A DNA stretch of 52,500 bases from Gammaproteobacteria bacterium (GTDB taxonomy: Bacteria > Pseudomonadota > Gammaproteobacteria > RBG-16-57-12). Position numbers and translations under genes: made by a program. The notes under the pieces were generated by a model, which was given only the letters and a program-made list of their open reading frames with translations, ran no database searches and was not told where the DNA came from. Shown piece after piece: positions 1-8,401 of this stretch. Numbering within the stretch: position 1 is the stretch's first letter; every line of letters starts with the position of its first letter. The stretch lies in the NCBI GenBank assembly GCA_021647245.1, contig JAKIVC010000018.1, forward strand, positions 1 to 52,500. The letters are read 5' to 3'.

Positions 1-63
1 GTGACCTCTTCATTCTGTTGCCATTTATTTTAATAATATTTTTTATGTGGTGTTTTCGGTGTG

Positions 64-112
64 CTTACAGCCGATAAAGCGCCATTGTATTTGGCCGCAA
101 CCTTGTTATGTT
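64..112 (+). promoter_or_regulatory. Putative promoter and GacA-type half-site of the GGA-rich small RNA
   Basis: A -35-like TTGTAT (85-90) and a -10-like TATGTT (107-112) are separated by 16 bp and would start transcription near 118-120, just before the first GGA motif. Upstream, CTTACA (64-69) matches the right half of the GacA/UvrY upstream element TGTAAG-N6-CTTACA. The left half is not recognisable at the right distance. The promoter is plausible but weak, and the GacA link is an inference from one half-site plus the nature of the RNA. Confidence 0.4.
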
Positions 113-117
113 TAATG

Positions 118-264
118 TCGGAAGAGGAGATACAAGGGAGTTTTCAAGGAAGAACCATAAGGATATACAGAGGGATGAATTTTGCACCAGGGAGGTGCTG
201 CGGACAGGATGTCCGGTTTGGAGTGGTAGTTGTACTAAAGGTGGCCGAAAGGTCGCCTTTTTTT
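118..264 (+). ncRNA. CsrB/RsmY/RsmZ-like GGA-rich regulatory small RNA (CsrA/RsmA sponge)
   Basis: Ten GGA trinucleotides fall within 103 bases, beginning at 120, 126, 137, 148, 161, 173, 191, 202, 207 and 220. Several sit in hairpin loops, the preferred CsrA/RsmA site. One hairpin has GCACC (184-188) and GGTGC (194-198) around an AGGGA loop. A second has CGGAC (201-205) and GTCCG (211-215) around AGGAT. A third has a 5-bp stem at 140-144/151-155 around CAAGGA. The RNA ends in a GAAA-loop terminator with seven T. GGA loops plus an intrinsic terminator are the hallmark of RNAs that titrate the translational repressor CsrA/RsmA under GacS/GacA control. Class assignment is by architecture, not primary homology. 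An 81-codon reading frame over the same bases has no protein-like features and is probably spurious. Confidence 0.8.
237..264 (+). terminator. Intrinsic terminator of the GGA-rich small RNA
   Basis: A 10-bp stem (237-246 with 251-260, two G-U pairs) closes a GAAA tetraloop and runs into seven T (258-264). This sets the 3' end of the small RNA. Confidence 0.85.
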
Positions 265-431
265 ATGCCTGCTCGATACTCTTGTGATGGTATCAAGCAG
301 AGGTAGAGTGAAGTCTATAGGTTATGAAACGGTCAAGGACGATCGTCGCCGATTAAACCCTTGTTCCATGTTGCCGATAAATCGTACAGCTTGTGATTGT
401 TTTCCAAGCATTGCACACGATGAGGGCAGCT

Positions 432-833
432 ATGCGAACGAGAATTCATGAAATTCCTGCTTGCTTCATAGAGACGATTGAAATAGATGCTGAGCGTTAT
501 AACTTGATCCAGCGGGCACTCAATCGGCTAGGTAGGCCGCTGCGCTTTCCCTTGGTAGGGCTATGTCATTTGGACATGATACTGGAGTCGGATAGCTGGG
601 TCTGTGTTGATCGTGGTGCGCTGGAGATGCCGGTGGTTGCATGGCACCTGTTCGAAAAAACCAGCCGAAAAAACATCCATTCAGCTGTGTCGTGTGAGTT
701 ACGTCACTATCGGGTTAATACCGATATACTGCTCCCCTTCGTCTGGATGACTCTAGAGAGCATTCTAAAAGCACGTTTATCTGAGGGTGACTCGGCGAAT
801 GCTACATCAGTGACCCCTCTGTTTCCCAATTGA
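432..833 (+). CDS. Hypothetical protein, small soluble, upstream of argH
   Basis: The reading frame can begin at GTG 393, ATG 420 or ATG 432. ATG 432 is chosen because GAGG lies about 6 bases upstream, and it gives 133 residues. The protein begins MRTRIHEIP, has no signal peptide or membrane segment, and contains several Trp and Cys residues (for example WVCVDRG). I recognise no catalytic motif or named family. It stands alone between the small RNA and argH on the same strand, with 123 bases before argH. The region 265-431 before it holds one imperfect hairpin (269-300) and a palindrome (338-347) but no other gene. The amino-acid composition looks like a real protein. The function is unknown. 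Confidence 0.6.
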   Translation: MRTRIHEIPACFIETIEIDAERYNLIQRALNRLGRPLRFPLVGLCHLDMILESDSWVCVDRGALEMPVVAWHLFEKTSRKNIHSAVSCELRHYRVNTDILLPFVWMTLESILKARLSEGDSANATSVTPLFPN

Positions 834-956
834 GCCACTACTTGCCCATCTGCTTTCCTGGCTAGTTGGCTTATTCGTTGTATCCGTTATTCAGATTCGC
901 GTGTCTATTTGTTATCGCTTATACTGGCTTTTTTTAGAATAAGCAGGATATACACC

Positions 957-2354
957 GTGAGCAATCAGTCGATAGATAAACCATGGGGTGGTCGTTTTAA
1001 CGAACCCACTGATGCATTTGTAGAAGCTTTTACGGCCTCTGTCGGCTTTGATAAGCGCCTCTATAAACATGATATTGCCGGTTCGGTAGCCCATGCGAGA
1101 ATGCTAGGGCATGTGGGGGTTTTAAGTGCTGATGACGTGGCGCAGATTTTAAGCGGATTAGAGCAGGTGTTGGTTGAAATTGAACAGGGCGAATTCAACT
1201 GGTCGGTCGCGCTGGAAGATGTTCACATGAATATTGAGGCACGTCTCACGACGATCATTGGTGATGTGGGCAAAAAGCTCCACACCGGACGCTCAAGAAA
1301 TGACCAGGTTGCAACGGATATTCGGCTCTATCTGCGTGAGGAAATTGATGTGATCTCTCAGGAGCTATCACGGGTGCAAGGCGCATTGCTGAGCTTGGCC
1401 GAGGCCGAGGCTGATACGATCATGCCGGGTTTTACTCACCTTCAAACAGCACAGCCAATCACCTTTGGCCACCACATGCTAGCATGGTTTGAAATGTTAA
1501 AACGCGATACAGGGCGTTTAGCCGATTGCCGAAAACGTGTTAATAGTTTGCCGCTGGGTAGTGCCGCACTGGCGGGCACCACCTACCCAATTGATCGCGA
1601 GTTTACCGCTAACGCACTGGGTTTTGAGGCTATTTGTGAAAACTCTCTGGATGCGGTGAGTGATCGTGACTTTGCGATTGAGTTTGTCGCTGCCGCAAGC
1701 TTGATAATGACGCACCTTTCCCGCGCCTCTGAAGAGCTGATTATCTGGTGCTCAGCACAATTCAACTTTGTTGAGTTGGGCGATAGTTTCTGTACAGGCT
1801 CTTCTATTATGCCGCAGAAGAAAAACCCGGATGTCCCCGAGTTGATTCGAGGGAAAACCGGCCGCATAAATGGACACCTCGTCTGCCTGCTGACCCTAAT
1901 GAAAGGCCAGCCGCTGGCCTACAACAAAGATAATCAAGAAGATAAAGAGCCGCTATTCGATACTATCGATAACCTGCGAGGCTGCCTAAAAGTATTTGCC
2001 GACATGATTCCGGCAATCACGGTTAATCGTGATGCTATGCGTGATGCAGCGATTCGGGGCTTTTCAACGGCGACAGATTTAGCAGACTACCTGGTTCGTA
2101 AAGGCGTACCGTTTCGTGATGCCCATGAAATTGTAGGCAAATCGGTACGCTATGGTATCGAGCAGAATAAAGACCTAGGTGAAATGAAGCTGGATGAGCT
2201 GAGTCAGTTTTCAGATGTGATCCAACAAGATGTCTTTGGTGTGTTGACCTTGGAAGGCTCCGTATCGGCGCGTGATCATTTAGGGGGGACTGCACCTCGG
2301 CAAGTGCGTAAGGCGGTGTTGCGCGGGCGTGAGTGGTTGGACGGGGCAAACTAG
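957..2354 (+). CDS. argH: Argininosuccinate lyase
   Basis: This enzyme cleaves argininosuccinate to arginine and fumarate, the last step of arginine synthesis, in the cytoplasm. The fumarase/aspartase superfamily signature [11 protein letters not shown] lies near residue 281, and the N-terminal KPWGGRF is typical of ArgH. Other family motifs are HTGRSRNDQ and FTHLQTAQP. The GTG start at 957 is preferred over an in-frame upstream codon at 909 because AGGA (945-948) is correctly spaced and family homology begins at [13 protein letters not shown]. It gives 465 residues, close to the usual 457-465. The gene stands alone, with a convergent neighbour beyond a terminator-like hairpin. Confidence 0.97.
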   Translation: MSNQSIDKPWGGRFNEPTDAFVEAFTASVGFDKRLYKHDIAGSVAHARMLGHVGVLSADDVAQILSGLEQVLVEIEQGEFNWSVALEDVHMNIEARLTTIIGDVGKKLHTGRSRNDQVATDIRLYLREEIDVISQELSRVQGALLSLAEAEADTIMPGFTHLQTAQPITFGHHMLAWFEMLKRDTGRLADCRKRVNSLPLGSAALAGTTYPIDREFTANALGFEAICENSLDAVSDRDFAIEFVAAASLIMTHLSRASEELIIWCSAQFNFVELGDSFCTGSSIMPQKKNPDVPELIRGKTGRINGHLVCLLTLMKGQPLAYNKDNQEDKEPLFDTIDNLRGCLKVFADMIPAITVNRDAMRDAAIRGFSTATDLADYLVRKGVPFRDAHEIVGKSVRYGIEQNKDLGEMKLDELSQFSDVIQQDVFGVLTLEGSVSARDHLGGTAPRQVRKAVLRGREWLDGAN

Positions 2355-2439
2355 CCTGTCGACGGTTAGGGAAATATACGCTTCACTAAATATTGTGTTT
2401 TGTGGTGATACCCTACCCCGATAAGGATGCTAACCCCTG

Positions 2440-2467
2440 CCGAAACGGGTCTTTACTCGTTTTTCGG
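2440..2467. terminator. Putative bidirectional terminator between argH and the phosphatase gene
   Basis: CCGAAACGGGT and ACTCGTTTTTCGG pair around a CTTT loop, with two extra T on one side. The hairpin sits in the 157-base gap between convergent genes, with A- and T-rich arms. It is imperfect, so moderate support only. Confidence 0.45.
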
Positions 2468-2511
2468 TATGCCGCTGCCGAAAATTTACCGCGTGTGTTG
2501 CCAGTGCTTGG

Positions 2512-3123
2512 TCACAGTTGCCCAGCGTGAAAATGGAGGCGCGGCAGGTCACCGTTCTCATTATGGTCAATGCTGATGCGGGTGATGCCGGCATTGGGGA
2601 TGTCTAGGCGGAACATGTTCTCTAGTGGCATTCCGAGCACTTCGCGGATGATCATACGCATCATGCCCGCATGTCCGACCATTAGTATGTGTTCTCCTTG
2701 ATGTTGTGCGATGGCATTTCGCCAGCCTTGAAGGATTCTTGTGCGAAAGCAGGCTAGAGTTTCACCTCCGGGTGGTGGGTTTTTGATGGGATCCCGCCAA
2801 AAACTATTCAGTGCATGGGGGGTTTCTGTCATTAGTTGTTGTGCTGTTTTTCCTTCCCACTCACCAAAGCCAAGCTCCATTAATCGAGCGTCCCGCGTAA
2901 GGGGGAGTTGGTAGCGGTTGGCGACTTCTTCAGCATATGCAGCGCAGCGCTGTAAGCTTGAGCTTACGATGGCGCTCCAGGGGTGGTGTTCGGCAATGGC
3001 AGCGCGCATCTGGCTCCACCCTTTGTCACTTAAGGGGTCATCAAGATGGCCGCGATATCTTTTTCCGCCAACCGGTTCACCATGGCGAATAAGGTCGATG
3101 GTGGTGCAGAGGTAATCACTCAT
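2512..3123 (-). CDS. Histidine phosphatase family protein (alpha-ribazole phosphatase-like)
   Basis: This is a phosphoglycerate mutase-like phosphatase of 203 residues. The catalytic LIRHGEP motif puts the phospho-accepting His at residue 14. The second-His motif VGHAGMMR is near the C-terminus, and LGFGEWEGKT supplies the usual acidic residue. GEWEGKT and RYRGHLDDPLSDKG resemble CobC-type alpha-ribazole-phosphate phosphatases of cobalamin assembly. No other cobalamin gene is nearby, so the substrate is uncertain. The start at 3123 (MSDYL) lies 2 bases after the ampE stop; a longer frame from 3207 would overlap ampE and is rejected. It is likely the third gene of an ampD-ampE-phosphatase transcript. 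Confidence 0.85.
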   Translation of the reverse strand: MSDYLCTTIDLIRHGEPVGGKRYRGHLDDPLSDKGWSQMRAAIAEHHPWSAIVSSSLQRCAAYAEEVANRYQLPLTRDARLMELGFGEWEGKTAQQLMTETPHALNSFWRDPIKNPPPGGETLACFRTRILQGWRNAIAQHQGEHILMVGHAGMMRMIIREVLGMPLENMFRLDIPNAGITRISIDHNENGDLPRLHFHAGQL

Positions 3124-3125
3124 GC

Positions 3126-3977
3126 CTAAGATAGCCCAGTCAAAGTCAGTACCGCGATAAGCGTGATCCAGATGATGATTGCTCTGTTTGCCAAGGCGAG
3201 TGTGCACTGTACATTTTGTAGGTCGCTTTCTCTGCCGTTAGGTTCAATTTGTAAAGCGCCCAAGCCGCTACATATCAGGATGCCGCAATTATCATCACAA
3301 TAGGTTTGTGCCCACTCTGTTTGATAGCAGCGCCAGTTTTGCCACGCATCACTCATGCTGCCACCTAATGCATAACTCATGGCAGTCAGCCTTGCAGGTA
3401 ACCAGTTTAAAATAGTGTGTAGCCGTTGCGTTGCTTCCCGTAGTTCTTCGCAATCTTTATTCTGACTGTAGTGCATGAGCTGTTGGTTGCACCGATAGAG
3501 TAGTGCGCCCAATGGCCCCAGGATGAGGAACCAAAATAGAACCGCCGTGATGCGTTCACAGGTGTTGGTGAGGATGGCGTTGATAACGTGTTGGTTAGCC
3601 TGCTCAATTTTTGTCATTTCATGGCGGTAGGGGTGAAGTTTATTTGCATAATGTAGCGCCGCTTCAGTGTCGCCACGCTCAGCAGCATCTGTGTAGTCGG
3701 TTACCTGGATGGCGCTATTTTGGGGGCCGATACTGTAGCTGAGCACGGCGATGGATAATAAAAACCACAGTAGAAGATTGATACTTGAAAGAACCACTAT
3801 TCCAAGAATAATAATGGGGGCAAGTATCAATAAAAGTGTGATTGTGCCGTCAAGGTTCGGGCAGGCGCGATGAAACCACTGCATGTACTGCTTTAGCCAG
3901 TGATAACGACGAAACTGGCTGATGGTGGGGGTGAATTTTTCGACCGCGATGCAGATGAGAATAATGATCAAAGTCAT
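3126..3977 (-). CDS. ampE: AmpE-like inner-membrane signalling protein
   Basis: A 283-residue integral membrane protein that matches AmpE in length and layout. It has hydrophobic segments near residues 1-14, 45-82, 140-162 and 265-281, a cytosolic helical portion, and the conserved stretch LNWLPARLTAMSYALGG. AmpE is a membrane partner of AmpD in peptidoglycan-recycling and beta-lactamase signalling; its biochemical role is unsettled. It lies downstream of ampD with a 134-base gap, and its stop is 2 bases from the next gene. No ampR or ampC is present in the window, so here the pair probably serves cell-wall recycling. Confidence 0.88.
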   Translation of the reverse strand: MTLIIILICIAVEKFTPTISQFRRYHWLKQYMQWFHRACPNLDGTITLLLILAPIIILGIVVLSSINLLLWFLLSIAVLSYSIGPQNSAIQVTDYTDAAERGDTEAALHYANKLHPYRHEMTKIEQANQHVINAILTNTCERITAVLFWFLILGPLGALLYRCNQQLMHYSQNKDCEELREATQRLHTILNWLPARLTAMSYALGGSMSDAWQNWRCYQTEWAQTYCDDNCGILICSGLGALQIEPNGRESDLQNVQCTLALANRAIIIWITLIAVLTLTGLS

Positions 3978-4111
3978 GGAGTGTATTCCGACGGTTGATG
4001 TACTGGCAGATTTTGATGACTATACCACGATGTAGGTATTACCACAGCAGGAGAGAATCTTTATCAACAAGTCATGATTTTGCCCGCTCAATCTGACTAA
4101 ACCAGAACCCT

Positions 4112-4672
4112 TTAAGGCAATATATTTTTGCGATAACGTGGCCAGTCAAAAGCGGGGCCAGGATCTGTTTTTCGTCCGGGAGAGATGGAATTATGCCCGG
4201 TTATGCGTTCTCTGGTAATGGCGGGGTAGTGCTGCATGATGAGGTGGGTGACATCTGCCAGCACCTTATACTGCTCCTTGGTATAAGGGGTGTTGTCGCC
4301 ACCCTCCAGCTCAATGCCAATGGAAAAATCATTACACTCTTCTCGACCTGCAAAGCAGGATTGACCTGCATGCCATGCGCGTTTGTGCAGAGGTACAAAC
4401 TGGGTTAACGCTCCTTTTCGGTCAATAAGAAGGTGTGCGGATACTTTCATATCCTTAATTTGAGAGAAAAAGGGGTGCCGGCTTGAATCGAGTTGATTGC
4501 AAAAGAACTCGGCAATCTCATTACCCCCAAATTTCCCGGGGGGGAGGCTTATATTGTGTATCACCAATAGCGAGACCTCATCAGGGTCAGGACGTCGATC
4601 AAAATTGGGTGAGAGCAGGAGGCGAGCCTGGGGGATGACTCCACGGTTTTTGATTAAGGTGAATTTGGACAT
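4112..4672 (-). CDS. ampD: 1,6-anhydro-N-acetylmuramyl-L-alanine amidase AmpD
   Basis: This cytoplasmic zinc amidase cleaves the peptide from 1,6-anhydroMurNAc-peptides imported during peptidoglycan recycling. The 186-residue protein has the Amidase_2/PGRP fold signatures: zinc ligands His39 (VIHNISLP), His160 (TGHNSISPGR) and Asp170 (KTDPGPAFDW). Glu122 and Lys168 stand at the positions of the catalytic residues in E. coli AmpD. There is no signal peptide, which separates AmpD from periplasmic AmiD/AmiA-type amidases. It is the first gene of the minus-strand cluster and is divergent from the sensor kinase across a 75-base gap that must hold both promoters. A run of seven G occurs at 4538-4544 in the coding region. 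Confidence 0.96.
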   Translation of the reverse strand: MSKFTLIKNRGVIPQARLLLSPNFDRRPDPDEVSLLVIHNISLPPGKFGGNEIAEFFCNQLDSSRHPFFSQIKDMKVSAHLLIDRKGALTQFVPLHKRAWHAGQSCFAGREECNDFSIGIELEGGDNTPYTKEQYKVLADVTHLIMQHYPAITRERITGHNSISPGRKTDPGPAFDWPRYRKNILP

Positions 4673-4747
4673 AGTACAGTTTCCTTTTTAGCTGCCTGCT
4701 AACGGCATTATAAATGGAAAGGTGTTTTAATTAGATAGGTATTCTTC

Positions 4748-7700
4748 ATGTTGTTGGAAGCAAGCCACGATTCTGGCCTTATTATTCTCTCTCTGATTAT
4801 TTCGGTTTGGGGGGTCTACTCTTCGCTGGGTGTGATGGGTAATGTTTTTGCTCTGCAAGGTGGAGCCCGCATGCGGGCTCTCTTATCTGCTGCAGTGCTA
4901 ATGGGTGTTTCGATCTGGACAGTACATTTCGTGGGCGTGCTTTCACATACGCTCCCCACGCTTACCGTATACCTCCCCTCCTATGTTTTTCTCTCTCTCT
5001 TGGTCACTCTTTTTGTCTCGGTGGTGGCGACCTATTTAATGGTGTTGCAGCGGGGTCCTCGGGTGCTGCTTCTTGCGGGTGCCGTGTTAGGGGGAGCGAT
5101 TGCCGTGATGTACCTGACGGGCGTGATGGCACTAAAAGTGAGTGGCCTTATAGAATATAAGATGTCAGTTATTTTAATCTCACTCGCTATTGCATTGGCG
5201 GCTAGCATCACTGGGCTCTATTTAATGTCTCAGCATATTCATTTAGTACGGCAGGGAAAGGGGGAGAAGAATCGCCACTTGCAAGCGTCGCTGGTGTTGG
5301 GCCTTGGAATAGCGGTGGCACATTACACAGCCTTGAGTGGCACAACGGTTACGGTAACAGGGGGCGCGCATCTGATCGATTCATTAGATGGCGTTATTAC
5401 GCGCTCGGAACTTACGCTATGGGTTGTCTTCGTGGTAGGCACCACCATTGCAATAATATCGTTTCTGCTGCGCAATATTAAATTTAATGCTATGACGTTA
5501 GGGGTGGGTGTTAATTACTGGTTGGTGGGTATTGGCGTTTTTGGTATCAGCTTGATGGTGCTGGGGCAGTGGTTTGTTGCGAACTCTTTCCAGAAAGAGT
5601 CGAGCCTGGCCCAGGTGGGTTATCGAATCCAGAGTGACCTCGCACAGATGCGATACATGCAGGAGGTTGCTAATGGTGAGCCTTATCGCTTGGCCAACTG
5701 GCTGGAGCGTGTTGATGATATTGCGCACTCAATTGATGTTGTAATGAATCTGGATGGCGTGGTGACGACTAAAGAGGACGAGCAGCTGCGTAAAGAGTTA
5801 TGGGCGATATCAACACTGGTTGCACGGCTATCAACCACCTTTTCGGCAGAGGCGAAGGGTGAGCCCGCTTCATTTGTGAAGGGTGTAGAGACCGAAAAAA
5901 CACTGAGTGCGCTTCACCTCTTGAGTGAAGACCTGCTGGCTAACTCGTTACTCATGGCGCAGCATAATCAGCGGCTGCTCAGCTTTATAAATGGCGCCAA
6001 TACTATCTGGTTTCTACTTGTTTTTGGAAGCGTCATTGCGGTTATGAGGCGGCGTGAGCAGCAGTTGAGTTGGGTGAATACGGAGATGAAAGAGGCGCTG
6101 CATGAGCTTCAAAGGCAGAAATACGCTATAGATCAGCATGCCATTGTGGCGATGACAGATCCATCGGGTGCGATCACCTATGTGAATGATAAGTTCTGTC
6201 AAATCTCTCAATATTCAGAAGAGGAGCTGCTGGGCGCTAATCACCAAATACTGAATTCAGGGCTTCACTCTCAGACGTTCTGGCAAGATATGTGGCAAAC
6301 CATTGGTGCGGGCAAAGTTTGGCAAGGTGATATTAGAAATCGCAACAAAAGCGGTGAATATTATTGGGTTAACACTACGATTGTCCCCTTTATGGGCAGC
6401 AACAATTTGCCAGAGCGCTATCTCTCTATGCGCACAGACATCAGCCGAAGCAAGCAGGCGGAGATGGAGCTGCGCGAAAAAGAGTATTGGATGAACTCTC
6501 TTATTCAGGCACTGCCGGATGAGGCTCTGCTTCAGGATGTTGATACGCGCTGGTTGATTGCAAATGATATTTTGTTGCGCAACTTAGGGCTAAGCGGAGA
6601 TGAGTACCAAGGGTTGACCACGAAACAGTTGGTAGAAAAAAGCGATATTTTGAAGCAGAGAGTGCTCATTGATGGTGAGGGTGAGCAGGTCTGGGAGCGC
6701 GATGATATAACCCACTGGGAGCTGGAGTACCCGACGTCGCAGGGTAATGCTGTTTTTGAGGTGGTTAATGTGCCGCTCTTTAATGAGGATGGCAGCCGCA
6801 AAGGCGGAGTGAGGGTTGCCAGTGACATCTCTGCTCGCAAGCGGGTGGAGGAGGAGAATCAGATGCTGGCCTCTGCGATTTTTCAGGCCGAAGAGGGGAT
6901 GTTTATTGCCGATGCACAAGGGCAGCTTGAGTACGTTAACCCAGCTTATGAGGAGACCCTATCTTCCGAGGGTGATATTATTGGCACCCAGCTGCCCCTG
7001 CTAAACTCTGAATGCTCAGGAAGCGAGTTCTCAGAGATGCTCTGGGATGCCTTAACCCGAGGGGAGTCTTGGTCAGGACGTTATGAGTGGCATTGTAGTA
7101 AAGATAAGAATGAGCGCAACTTTATGGTGAGTCTTTCACCGGTTGTGACGGTAAAAGGGATGCGTTTTGTGGGGTTGTTGCGGGATGTGACAGACGAACA
7201 AAATCTTGAAAATCAGCTTCAGCAAGCACAAAAAATGGAGTCTATTGGTCGCTTGGCGGGTGGTATTGCCCATGATTTTAATAATATACTGACCGCAATA
7301 ATCGGTTACTCTGACCTGGTTCAGGATGACCTGCCAGTGGGCAGTGATGCATATAGTAATATGTTGGAGATTCAAACCGCCAGCCAGCGGGCTAAAGAGC
7401 TGGTAAAGCAGATTTTAAGTTTCAGTCGGCAGTCATACAATGAACGGCAAATATTTGATGCTGAAACAGTGGTAAAAGAGGCTGTGCGCCTGATTCGTAC
7501 CTCTTCCCCAGCCACTATCACCATTGAAGAGCAGTATGCGGGTATCTCTATGATGGTAGAGATGGACCCTACTCAGCTACATCAAATTATTATGAATCTC
7601 TGTGTGAATGCGATGCAGGCGATGGATGAGAAGGGGCGGCTGGTCATTGCGACACGCCAATGCAGCGCCTCAGAACTTGATATATCAGAGCTGCGTGCGG

Positions 7701-8395
7701 GAGAGCTTGGTTGCTACTTACATTTGTCAGTTGCTGATAATGGGCCGGGTGTGCCGGAAAAGTTACACTCCAAAATATTTGAACCCTTTTTCACCACAAA
7801 AGAGGTGGGTAGCGGAACCGGTATGGGGTTGGCGGCTGTTCACGGTATTGTGAATAACAATCAAGGGGTAATCCGACTCCGCGACTCGTCAGAGAGTGGT
7901 GCCTGCTTTGATATTTATCTGCCACTGGCCAGCCATCAACAACCAGAGAAACTTGTTGCACCGGCACCGGCACCGGCACCGGCCACCAAATCGAAAGCCA
8001 AGCGTACGGTGCATGCGGGCACGGTTCTCTATGTTGATGATGAAGTAGCGTTAACAAATGTTATTCAACTCTTTTTAACCAGTCAGGGGTTTGATGTTGA
8101 TGTGGCAAACGACCCGTTGGACGCCCTGAAGATGATCGTGGCAGCACCTGAAAAGTATGATGTTGTGGTGAGTGACCAGCTTATGCCAAATATGCGGGGC
8201 GACCAGCTGGTGGAAGAGGTACTCAATATCTCTCCCGGGATGCCTTTTGTTTTATGCAGTGGTTACAGTGATTCGGTTAATCTTGAGCGGGCGAAAGAGA
8301 AGGGGGTACGCGAGGTTTTACAGAAGCCGGTCGACTTCAGAAGTTTTTCCGAGCTGCTAAAGGGTATTGTAATAAACAGGCGCAGTGAGGCGTAA
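4748..8395 (+). CDS. MHYT/multi-PAS hybrid sensor histidine kinase with C-terminal receiver
   Basis: A 1215-residue membrane-bound hybrid kinase. About seven hydrophobic segments (residues 8-245) form an MHYT-like module in which the canonical motif survives only as VHFVG, MYLTG and AHYTA. Another membrane segment follows, then a non-membrane helical portion (about 275-410) and a further membrane segment near 412-432. Three PAS regions (about 455-575, 580-705 and 710-825) precede the HisKA H-box IAHDFNN with His842. The ATPase domain shows NLCVNAMQAM, ADNGPGVP and the GTGMGLAAV lid. A linker with four Ala-Pro repeats (7958-7981) leads to a receiver with phospho-acceptor Asp1143 (SDQLMP) and KPVDF. 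It lies 6 bases upstream of a single-domain receiver, suggesting a phosphorelay pair. The signal is unknown; MHYT domains are proposed to sense diatomic gases through metal ligands. Confidence 0.92.
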   Translation: MLLEASHDSGLIILSLIISVWGVYSSLGVMGNVFALQGGARMRALLSAAVLMGVSIWTVHFVGVLSHTLPTLTVYLPSYVFLSLLVTLFVSVVATYLMVLQRGPRVLLLAGAVLGGAIAVMYLTGVMALKVSGLIEYKMSVILISLAIALAASITGLYLMSQHIHLVRQGKGEKNRHLQASLVLGLGIAVAHYTALSGTTVTVTGGAHLIDSLDGVITRSELTLWVVFVVGTTIAIISFLLRNIKFNAMTLGVGVNYWLVGIGVFGISLMVLGQWFVANSFQKESSLAQVGYRIQSDLAQMRYMQEVANGEPYRLANWLERVDDIAHSIDVVMNLDGVVTTKEDEQLRKELWAISTLVARLSTTFSAEAKGEPASFVKGVETEKTLSALHLLSEDLLANSLLMAQHNQRLLSFINGANTIWFLLVFGSVIAVMRRREQQLSWVNTEMKEALHELQRQKYAIDQHAIVAMTDPSGAITYVNDKFCQISQYSEEELLGANHQILNSGLHSQTFWQDMWQTIGAGKVWQGDIRNRNKSGEYYWVNTTIVPFMGSNNLPERYLSMRTDISRSKQAEMELREKEYWMNSLIQALPDEALLQDVDTRWLIANDILLRNLGLSGDEYQGLTTKQLVEKSDILKQRVLIDGEGEQVWERDDITHWELEYPTSQGNAVFEVVNVPLFNEDGSRKGGVRVASDISARKRVEEENQMLASAIFQAEEGMFIADAQGQLEYVNPAYEETLSSEGDIIGTQLPLLNSECSGSEFSEMLWDALTRGESWSGRYEWHCSKDKNERNFMVSLSPVVTVKGMRFVGLLRDVTDEQNLENQLQQAQKMESIGRLAGGIAHDFNNILTAIIGYSDLVQDDLPVGSDAYSNMLEIQTASQRAKELVKQILSFSRQSYNERQIFDAETVVKEAVRLIRTSSPATITIEEQYAGISMMVEMDPTQLHQIIMNLCVNAMQAMDEKGRLVIATRQCSASELDISELRAGELGCYLHLSVADNGPGVPEKLHSKIFEPFFTTKEVGSGTGMGLAAVHGIVNNNQGVIRLRDSSESGACFDIYLPLASHQQPEKLVAPAPAPAPATKSKAKRTVHAGTVLYVDDEVALTNVIQLFLTSQGFDVDVANDPLDALKMIVAAPEKYDVVVSDQLMPNMRGDQLVEEVLNISPGMPFVLCSGYSDSVNLERAKEKGVREVLQKPVDFRSFSELLKGIVINRRSEA

Positions 8396-8401
8396 GAGAG
8401 C

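Noticed and set aside
61-306. 81-codon reading frame at the window start
   Set aside because: It overlaps the GGA-rich RNA and its terminator, has no protein-like motif, and the RNA explains the bases better.
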